This document shows positions 1 to 5,649 of a stretch of 10,329 bases of DNA, piece after piece. Source of the DNA: FW021-bin31 sp036278455 (GTDB taxonomy: Bacteria > Bacteroidota > Bacteroidia > Chitinophagales > Chitinophagaceae); contig DASULB010000521.1 of NCBI GenBank assembly GCA_036278455.1, positions 1 through 10,329 of the forward strand, in the 5' to 3' direction. Position 1 is the stretch's first letter. Each line of letters starts with the position of its first letter. Both the position numbers and the translations under genes were made by a program. The notes under the pieces were generated by a model. The model had not been told where the DNA came from, made no database searches, and was given only the letters and a program-made list of their open reading frames with translations.

Positions 1-2246
1 ATATTGATGGGTAATATCTGATCGTAGGTACTCGATTTATAGTAAGTGAAGTCTATACCCAGCCTGTCATTGAAAAATCTCAGATTGGTCCCTATTTCAA
101 AAGATTCCGTAAGCTCGTTTTTCAGGTCGGTTGCAGGGATCTGGCCGGCGATCTGGGCAAAGCCCTGGCCATTATAATCTACAGTGCCTAAGGAATAACC
201 GATCTTGGTCAGGTAAGGATTGGCATCATTACCCACTTGCGCATAAGATGCCCTGAGTTTACCGAAGGTTAATACCCTGGAATCGATCTTTAAGGCATCC
301 GTAAATACGAAGCTGGTGCTAACCGAAGGATAAAAGAAAGAATTATTGCCTTTTGACAGTGTAGAAGACCAGTCGTTCCTCGCAGTCAGATCCAGGAATA
401 AATAGTTTTTAAAGCCCAGGGTTCCAAAAGCATACACAGAATTCATCCGCCTTCTTTGAAGGCTGTAATCCGGCCTTACATCAGCAGCGTTACTGATTAC
501 ATAAAGATTGGGGATTTTAAGATCGGTTCCTGTGTACTGGAGCTGCTTAAAGCTTCTGTTCATTTGGTTAGCTCCTAAGCTAAGCGTTCCGGTAAAATTC
601 TTTGATAAATTACCTGACGCCGATAATAAAGCATCCACATTGGTTTCTTTAACATCAATACCGGTATTCCTTACCATACCGGTAAGTGCCGTGGGGGTAT
701 TTACAGCTTTCCTCAGGAACCTGTCGTCATGATAAAAGTCAGTACCCGCTCTTGCCTGCAGGCTTAACCAATTTGTAAACCGATATTTTGCTGAAAAGAA
801 TCCGATGATACGGTCCCTTTTATCATCATTAACAATTTCATTAACACTCCAGTAAGGGTTACCGGGCTCACCTCCGTTCTTCCAGTTGATATATTCCCCT
901 TCGGGACCTTTCCACGGAACCAGCCAATCCAAATTCACAAAGCGGGGCATGCGTTGAAGCTGATAAGCGGGATTATCAGTAGTAGTGCTTAAACTGGGCC
1001 TGTTATGCCCCTTTTGCATGATATAATTCACTTTTGCATCTACAGATAACTTGCTGGTAATATTAGAAGTGCTCCTGAAATCAATGGTTTGTCTCTGAAA
1101 GGTCGAATTAGGAACGATGCCTTTATTATGCAAATCCGAGACAGATAATCTAACGGTTGTATTCTCATTACCTCCGGACAGTGCCACGGTGTTGGTGGCA
1201 GTAACGCCCACATCATAAAAATTTTTGACGTTGTCATTCGGCTGCGGCACATAAGGTACGAGGCCAAGATCCGGCAATGTTTCAATCGCCACTAACTGGC
1301 CGTCCATTTTGGGCCCCCAATCGTCTCCCAGCCAACCCGGTAAGAAAGGATGCTCCACGCCATCAATAGTGGTATGGGCATCAAAATTATTCTGGTCGTA
1401 TCCTAACCCCCAGGTGTTCTGAAAGGTCGGCACCACGCTTACCTTTTCCAGGGTAAGGTTTGAATTAACGGTTACGCCGATACCTTTTCTTGTCCGGCCT
1501 GTTTTGGTGGTAATCAGGATCACCCCGTTGGCAGCCCGGGCACCATATAGGGCAGCGGCACTTCCTCCTTTCAACACGCTAATGCTGGCGATATCGTCCG
1601 GATTAATATTGGAGATGCCGTCGCCAAAATCAATTCCGGGTGTGAAGCTGGTGTTATCAATGGGAACACCGTCAACCACATATAAGGGTTGATTATTTCC
1701 GGTAAGGGAATTATTACCCCTGATGATTACCCTGGTGGACCCTCCCGGCCCTCCCGCAGTTTTGGAAACTTGCACACCGGCCACTCTTCCCGCCAGGGAA
1801 CTCGCCACATTGGTTTCCCTCGCCTCTACGAGGTCCTCTCCGGGAACTTCCTGCACGGCATAGCCCAGCGCCCTTTTTTCCCTTTTTATACCGAATGCGG
1901 TCACGACAACGCCGGAAAGCTGACTGATATCGCTTTTTAGCTGCAGATCAATTACCGGTCTGTTATCGACATTAATTGTCCGGGTAACATAGCCTATATA
2001 AGAAACAACGATTTTTGTTGCATTTCCGTCAGGAACACTCAGGCTGTATTTCCCTTTATCACCTGTAAAGGTGCCGGATGATGTGCCCGGCACGGTAATA
2101 CTGACACCTATTAAGGGCGAACCGTCCTTCGCGGACGTGACAGTTCCGGAAACTGTTTTCGTCTGTGCCTGTAAATCAGTAAGGCACCCGAGCATAAGAC
2201 TAAGCCAGATAAACAAAACCGGCTTTAGTAGTAGTTTTCTTTTCAT
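1..2246 (-). CDS. SusC/RagA-family TonB-linked outer membrane protein, N-terminal 748 codons (3' end cut off by window)
   Basis: This is a TonB-dependent outer membrane channel of the SusC/RagA family, which imports oligosaccharides or other large ligands together with a SusD-like lipoprotein. Reading the minus strand from the ATG at 2246, there is a cleavable signal peptide (residues 1 to about 28, ending LQAQ), a carboxypeptidase-regulatory-like domain (about 31-103, with SGTVTSAKDGSPLIGVSI), the VVVTAFGIKREKRALGYA linker (113-130), and a plug domain containing LYVVDGVPIDN and the SusC signature LKGGSAAALYGARAANG (225-241). Barrel sequence then runs open to the window edge, ending GIDFTYYKSSTYDQILPIN. 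Family members are usually about 1000 residues, so roughly a quarter is missing. No STN domain is present, so it is not an obvious sigma/anti-sigma signal transducer. A SusD gene is expected just beyond the left edge. It is divergent from the quinoprotein gene at 2665. The family is certain; the ligand is unknown. Confidence 0.96.
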   Translation of the reverse strand, partial: MKRKLLLKPVLFIWLSLMLGCLTDLQAQTKTVSGTVTSAKDGSPLIGVSITVPGTSSGTFTGDKGKYSLSVPDGNATKIVVSYIGYVTRTINVDNRPVIDLQLKSDISQLSGVVVTAFGIKREKRALGYAVQEVPGEDLVEARETNVASSLAGRVAGVQVSKTAGGPGGSTRVIIRGNNSLTGNNQPLYVVDGVPIDNTSFTPGIDFGDGISNINPDDIASISVLKGGSAAALYGARAANGVILITTKTGRTRKGIGVTVNSNLTLEKVSVVPTFQNTWGLGYDQNNFDAHTTIDGVEHPFLPGWLGDDWGPKMDGQLVAIETLPDLGLVPYVPQPNDNVKNFYDVGVTATNTVALSGGNENTTVRLSVSDLHNKGIVPNSTFQRQTIDFRSTSNITSKLSVDAKVNYIMQKGHNRPSLSTTTDNPAYQLQRMPRFVNLDWLVPWKGPEGEYINWKNGGEPGNPYWSVNEIVNDDKRDRIIGFFSAKYRFTNWLSLQARAGTDFYHDDRFLRKAVNTPTALTGMVRNTGIDVKETNVDALLSASGNLSKNFTGTLSLGANQMNRSFKQLQYTGTDLKIPNLYVISNAADVRPDYSLQRRRMNSVYAFGTLGFKNYLFLDLTARNDWSSTLSKGNNSFFYPSVSTSFVFTDALKIDSRVLTFGKLRASYAQVGNDANPYLTKIGYSLGTVDYNGQGFAQIAGQIPATDLKNELTESFEIGTNLRFFNDRLGIDFTYYKSSTYDQILPIN

Positions 2247-2299
2247 ACCCAGTTTTTTTATTTTAAATAATAGATAAAGATAAATAAAAGTATTTGAAA

Positions 2300-2331
2300 C
2301 AAACAAATGTTTTTTAACCTTTTTTTACAAA
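2300..2331 (-). promoter_or_regulatory. Tentative Bacteroidota-type promoter for the susC-like gene
   Basis: On the minus strand, AACATTTG (2311-2304) resembles the -7 consensus TAnnTTTG with one mismatch. A TTTG (2331-2328) lies upstream, but only 16 bases away where about 19-20 is usual. A second TTTG at 2303-2300 gives a 20-base gap but lacks the TA. The region is AT-rich and simple, so chance matches are likely. Initiation here would give a 5' leader of about 50 bases. Confidence 0.25.
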
Positions 2332-2539
2332 AAAAATGGTTATCTTCTTATTATTCCTTTAGTCACAACGAGTTATTCCGGAGATTGCCTCGTTACCGCA
2401 TTTATCCTGGCCGATTTTAGCAGTTTTTTTATCCCGTCCCTCCAAATCAACGTAACCTTAACCTTCGTCATTGATATATAACCGCGGGTCGCCCCACCCT
2501 ATGCATGGTATTATTTTATAAAAAAAAGAAAAAATAAGA

Positions 2540-2547
2540 TAAATTTG
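2540..2547 (+). promoter_or_regulatory. Candidate -7 promoter element for the 2588-5387 unit
   Basis: TAAATTTG matches the Bacteroidota -7 consensus TAnnTTTG exactly. No clear TTTG -33 element lies upstream, only a T-rich stretch (TTTT at 2514-2517). Initiation would be near 2554, about 34 bases before the leader ORF and 110 before the main ORF. The same octamer with the same flanks (ATAAATTTG, then C or T, then TTTTT) occurs ahead of the second quinoprotein gene at 5561. Confidence 0.45.
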
Positions 2548-2587
2548 CTTTTTTTTCCTAATTATTATCCATATTTATAAAGGAAAT

Positions 2588-2668
2588 ATGATGTTTCTGA
2601 TTAAACCAAAAATTCGGGTGAAGTGCTTAACTGATAAATATATGGACTGCTTAACTGATAAATTATGA
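2588..2668 (+). CDS. Possible 26-codon leader ORF, translationally coupled to the downstream lipoprotein gene
   Basis: An open frame begins with two consecutive ATG codons (2588 and 2591) behind an AAAGGAAA purine stretch that can serve as a ribosome binding site, better than any other gene here has. It encodes about 26 residues, with a basic N-terminal half (KPKIRVK) and a duplicated CLTDK segment. Its TGA stop (2666-2668) overlaps the ATG of the quinoprotein gene (2665-2667) in an ATGA arrangement typical of coupled translation. It starts shortly downstream of the candidate promoter. No homologue is recognised. The frame is short enough to arise by chance, so this is a proposal rather than an established gene. 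Confidence 0.35.
   Translation: MMFLIKPKIRVKCLTDKYMDCLTDKL
2624..2663 (+). repeat. Tandem 24-base-period direct repeat next to the start codon
   Basis: TGCTTAACTGATAAAT occurs twice without mismatch, at 2624-2639 and 2648-2663, with a spacing of 24 bases. The second copy ends one base before the ATG at 2665. The first copy is followed, two bases later, by another ATG at 2642. The period is a multiple of three, so the leader ORF stays open through both copies. It could be a recent slippage duplication or a duplicated regulatory site. Confidence 0.75.
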
Positions 2669-4395
2669 AAAAGGGATTGCTGATTCTTTCACGCGCTGCC
2701 TTACTTCTTATATATTTTAGCTCCTGTAACTCAGAAACTTCCCGGGATAACCGTGCTATCTCTACAGATACTGCGGTCATTGCCGCCGGGAAAGCCTCTT
2801 TCAATCAATATTGCAGCGGTTGCCATAATTTCAGGCAGGATGGGATCGGTCCGCAATTAGGAGGCCTCACTGCTAAGGTTCCTGCAGATTGGATCCGGCA
2901 TTTTATCGAGGATCCGAAAAAAGTGATCGGGTCGGGAGACGACCGGGCCCGGCAACTGTTAAAAAAATACAAGGTCGTGATGCCACCATTTGCTACTTTG
3001 ACAGAAAATGAAATAAATGGCATCATTTCTTTCCTGAATACACATAAATCGCCGGGACCGGCCACGACCAAAGAAAGTGGTAAGGCTTTGTCCAATCCTA
3101 TACCTGGATCGATCAGACCCTCAAATCTAGCAGCAGGTCTCAAACTTGTAACACAGATCCCATCTTCCAGTACAGAGGGAAGGCCGCCGCTGACAAGGAT
3201 CACCAAGTTGAGCTTTCAGCCAGTTACAGGCAGCTTATTTATCGTTGACCTCCGGGGTAAACTGTATAAACTACGGGATAATAAACCGATAGTGTATATG
3301 GATATGGCCAGGTTGAAGCCCCGGTTCATTGATAAGCCGGGGATGGCTACAGGGTTTGGTAGTTTTGCTTTTCATCCTGACTTCCCTGAAAACGGACTCT
3401 TATACACTACACATACGGAGGCTGCAGGGTCCGGTAAAGCCGATTTCGGCCATACCGATTCCATTAAAACGGCTGTGCAATGGGTGCTGACTGAATGGAA
3501 AACCGATAATCCCGGTGCGGATACTTTTTCAGGAACAAGCCGGGAACTGCTCAGAATCGATATGGTGACGGGGAGCCATGGTGTACAGGAAATAACTTTC
3601 AATCCTCTTTCCAGGCCCGGCGACAAAGACTATGGCATGTTATACATCGGCGTCGGCGATGGTGGTAGTGTCCAGGTCGGGTATCCGTTCCTGGTACATG
3701 GCAAAGAAAAAGTATTAGGCTCTATTCTTCGCATAGACCCCCGGGGGCGCAACAGTGCCAATGGCCAATATGGAATTCCGCCGGATAATCCGTTCGCCCG
3801 GGACCAAAATGCCGCTACCCTGGGGGAAATTTATGCCTATGGCTTCAGGAACCCGCATCGCATTACCTGGAGTAAATCAGGCGAAATGCTGGCCTGCAAT
3901 ATCGGACAAGCCAATATCGAATCGCTGAATCTTATCATGCCCGGTCATAATTATGGCTGGCCGGTCAGGGAAGGTACTTTTGTTTTTGATCCATACGGAG
4001 ATCTGAATAAAATCTATCCGCTTCCCTCAAACGATAGCATTTATAAGATTACTTACCCTGTAGCGGAATTTGACCATGATGAAGGCAATGCCATTTCCGG
4101 CGGATTTGAATATCAAGGAACAGCCATACCCCAACTGAAAGGAAAATTTTTATTTGGCGACATCCCCTCAGGACGGTTGTTTTATATCGATATGGCTGAT
4201 ATAAAACAGGGGACACAGGCGCCGGTCAAAGAATGGAATATTTCGATCAACGGCACAAAGAAAACGCTTCATGAACTTTGCGGGCACGATCGTGTAGATC
4301 TGCGGTTCGGCCGGGACTCCCGGGGGGAATTATATATATTGACCAAAGCAGACGGGAAAGTGTATAAGTTAGTGAACACTGCGACAAAGCCGTAA
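2665..4395 (+). CDS. Lipoprotein with N-terminal cytochrome c and PQQ-dependent sugar dehydrogenase (glucose/sorbosone dehydrogenase family)
   Basis: A predicted 576-residue extracytoplasmic quinoprotein that should oxidise a sugar using PQQ and pass electrons to its own heme. A lipoprotein signal ends at YFSSC (C21). A class I cytochrome c domain follows: CSGCH at 50-54 binds heme, and M106 in VVMPPF is the likely sixth ligand. Residues about 155-570 form a six-bladed soluble-glucose-dehydrogenase-type propeller: GFGSFAFHPDF (230-240), H305 in GSHGVQEITF (placed like the catalytic His of soluble GDH), YIGVGDGG (D332), GSILRIDPRG, YGFRNPHR (to R399), GHNYGWP (to P433) and FDHDEGNAISGGFEY. This start gives an intact lipoprotein signal and overlaps the stop of a short upstream frame. 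A 41-base gap leads to the isomerase gene, suggesting one transcript. The cytochrome lies N-terminal to the propeller. Family is firm; glucose, sorbosone or another sugar is undetermined. Confidence 0.93.
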   Translation: MKKGLLILSRAALLLIYFSSCNSETSRDNRAISTDTAVIAAGKASFNQYCSGCHNFRQDGIGPQLGGLTAKVPADWIRHFIEDPKKVIGSGDDRARQLLKKYKVVMPPFATLTENEINGIISFLNTHKSPGPATTKESGKALSNPIPGSIRPSNLAAGLKLVTQIPSSSTEGRPPLTRITKLSFQPVTGSLFIVDLRGKLYKLRDNKPIVYMDMARLKPRFIDKPGMATGFGSFAFHPDFPENGLLYTTHTEAAGSGKADFGHTDSIKTAVQWVLTEWKTDNPGADTFSGTSRELLRIDMVTGSHGVQEITFNPLSRPGDKDYGMLYIGVGDGGSVQVGYPFLVHGKEKVLGSILRIDPRGRNSANGQYGIPPDNPFARDQNAATLGEIYAYGFRNPHRITWSKSGEMLACNIGQANIESLNLIMPGHNYGWPVREGTFVFDPYGDLNKIYPLPSNDSIYKITYPVAEFDHDEGNAISGGFEYQGTAIPQLKGKFLFGDIPSGRLFYIDMADIKQGTQAPVKEWNISINGTKKTLHELCGHDRVDLRFGRDSRGELYILTKADGKVYKLVNTATKP

Positions 4396-4436
4396 AAGTT
4401 TATCATTCAGCAATCATTTATAAAACCGTAAGCACA

Positions 4437-5387
4437 ATGAAAACTTCAAGGAGAGATTTTGTGATCACATCTGCATTGGCCGCAGCCGGTATGGCCTATA
4501 GCTATAAATCAGCCGCTGCAATTAATCTGACCGGATCGAAACCATTTACCGCTTCACCGGGGAGTGCACCTGCAAAGATCTGTATCTTTTCGAAGGGCCT
4601 GCATAAAGCCGGTTATACTGAAATGGTGCCGCTTGTCGCCGAAATGGGATTTGACGGAATAGACCTTACCGTAAGGCCGAAAGGACATGTGCTGCCTGAA
4701 AACGTCGAAAAGGATCTGCCCCAAGTGGCCGAAGCGGCCAAGAGGTCGGGTTTAAATATATTGATGATCGCCACCGATATTTTGGACCCTGACGATAGGT
4801 ATACAATCCCCATTTTAAAAACGGCGGCTTCGTTGGGAATTAAACATTACCGCATGGGCCGTGGGTTTTATAATGAAAAGCAAAGTATCCGCCAGAATCT
4901 TGAGGATTTTAAAACAAAGTTCAAAAAGCTGGACAGGCTGAACCGGAAGTATCGTATCCGGGGAGAATATCAAAATCATTCAGGGAATGGATTTGGAGCA
5001 CCGGTATGGGATCTATGGGAAGTTTTAAAAGACATAGACCCTCAATGGACCGGGGTTCAGTATGATGTATATCATGCCACTATTGAAGGGACCAATTCAT
5101 GGCCCCTCGGCTTCACTTTACTTCGACCCTATATCGGTACACTGGATATGAAAGATTTTTACTGGAAAAAAGAAGAAGGGAAATGGCGCGAGGAAATTAC
5201 ACCTTTGGGAAAAGGCATGGTGGATTTTAAAAAATTTATTGCACTGCTGAAAGAAAATAACATGCACGGTCCCTTTTCCATCCATTATGAATATCTCTCC
5301 GGTGAAGACAGCCTGCATTCGAAAACTGAAAAAATGAAAAAAGATCTTGCCACCCTGAGGAAATGGCTAAAGGAAGCGGGATTGTAA
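4437..5387 (+). CDS. Tat-exported sugar phosphate isomerase/epimerase-like TIM barrel (AP endonuclease 2 fold)
   Basis: A 316-residue protein of the xylose-isomerase-like TIM-barrel superfamily. The N-terminus has a twin-arginine signal (SRRDFV at 4-9, then a small-residue hydrophobic stretch ending near SAAA), so it is probably folded, perhaps with its metal, before export to the periplasm. Core motifs include KICIFSKGL, EMGFDGIDLTVRP, GEYQNHSG (E177, H181), QYDVYHA (D210, H213), LDMKD (237-240), PLGKGMVDFKKFIALL and FSIHYEY (E285). E177, D210, H213 and E285 are the best candidates for metal and catalytic positions, by analogy with metal-dependent epimerases of this fold. Despite the common database name, a periplasmic enzyme is unlikely to see phosphosugars; a free keto-sugar or a sugar acid is more plausible (inference). 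It lies 41 bases after the quinoprotein gene, probably in the same operon. Confidence 0.88.
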   Translation: MKTSRRDFVITSALAAAGMAYSYKSAAAINLTGSKPFTASPGSAPAKICIFSKGLHKAGYTEMVPLVAEMGFDGIDLTVRPKGHVLPENVEKDLPQVAEAAKRSGLNILMIATDILDPDDRYTIPILKTAASLGIKHYRMGRGFYNEKQSIRQNLEDFKTKFKKLDRLNRKYRIRGEYQNHSGNGFGAPVWDLWEVLKDIDPQWTGVQYDVYHATIEGTNSWPLGFTLLRPYIGTLDMKDFYWKKEEGKWREEITPLGKGMVDFKKFIALLKENNMHGPFSIHYEYLSGEDSLHSKTEKMKKDLATLRKWLKEAGL

Positions 5388-5420
5388 AAGATTTACCGTC
5401 ACTTCCATCATGTCATTAAT

Positions 5421-5502
5421 CGTCATTGCGGGAAGCGCAGGAACGGAAGCGGTGAAACTTTACAATGATGAGGATTGCTTTGTCAAACTCCTCGCAATGA
5501 CC
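5421..5502. repeat. Degenerate REP-like interspersed palindromic repeat
   Basis: An imperfect inverted repeat has perfect 9-base arms, GTCATTGCG (5422-5430) and CGCAATGAC (5493-5501), with partial pairing continuing inward (GGAAG against CTCCT). Its interior contains GGAAGCGCAGGAACGGAAGC and GATTGCTTTGTCAAACTCC. This strongly resembles the GTCATTGCGAGGAGCGAAGCGACGAAGCAATC type of intergenic REP element found in many bacterial genomes (from memory), with several substitutions. It lies 34 bases past the isomerase stop, so as RNA it could protect or terminate the unit A transcript, although no T run follows it. Confidence 0.65.
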
Positions 5503-5560
5503 TTCTAATCGCATGCATCCTAAATTGAGCTGTCCTTTTCGTTTTTTTCTAAAGGTAGAA

Positions 5561-5568
5561 TAAATTTG
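5561..5568 (+). promoter_or_regulatory. Candidate -7 promoter element for the 5650-10329 unit
   Basis: TAAATTTG matches TAnnTTTG exactly. Upstream at the expected distance is only a TTCG (5538-5541) in a T-rich stretch. Initiation near 5575 would give a leader of about 75 bases. The octamer and its immediate flanks match the element at 2540, suggesting that the two quinoprotein units may share a promoter class. Confidence 0.45.
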
Positions 5569-5583
5569 TTTTTGAAAAACAAA
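5565..5583. promoter_or_regulatory. Perfect palindrome over the predicted transcription start, possible operator
   Basis: TTTGTTTTTGAAAAACAAA is an exact inverted repeat with 9-base arms around G5574. It overlaps the TTTG of the candidate -7 element and the expected start point, where a bound repressor would block transcription. The composition is simple AT, so chance is possible. No equivalent palindrome was seen at the 2540 promoter. Confidence 0.35.
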
Positions 5584-5649
5584 AGAAAACATTAATTTAG
5601 CTCCTTATTATACCTTTATATCTTTTATTTTGAAAGATCACATAATATT

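Larger units (their letters stand above)
2247..2587. other. Divergent intergenic region
   Basis: No coding region is supported between the susC-like start and the leader ORF at 2588. Both ends are strongly AT-rich with A and T runs (for example an A run at 2329-2336 and T runs near 2311-2326). The middle (about 2360-2510) is more mixed in composition and holds no recognisable gene, tRNA or repeat. It must carry the promoters for both divergent units and probably any operator. A short inverted repeat (AACGAG 2367-2372, CTCGTT 2389-2394) is too weak to name. Confidence 0.6.

Noticed and set aside
2184..2187. Possible lipobox (LMLGC, C21) in the susC-like signal peptide
   Set aside because: The -3 position is Met and the -2 is Leu, a poor lipobox, and a normal signal peptidase I site (LQAQ) follows. 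SusC proteins are barrels, not lipoproteins.
2328..2336. Homopolymer A run as a phase-variation tract
   Set aside because: It lies in a generally A/T-rich promoter region, not within a coding frame or between clear promoter elements, so no switching role can be supported.
2367..2394. AACGAG/CTCGTT inverted repeat in the divergent region
   Set aside because: Only six base pairs with a 16-base loop and no T run; expected by chance in a region of this size.
2805..3206. 133-codon antisense frame inside the first quinoprotein gene
   Set aside because: It lies opposite the conserved cytochrome domain, and its residues show no signal or family motif; a shadow of the real frame. The same holds for other antisense frames at 1040-1285, 3372-3626, 6597-6902, 7592-7879 and 8580-8810, and plus-strand frames within the susC-like gene (508-732, 1504-1940, 2071-2277).
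5388..5649. Intrinsic terminator after the isomerase gene
   Set aside because: The only hairpin is the REP-like element, which is not followed by a T run; the T run at 5542-5548 has no stem before it.
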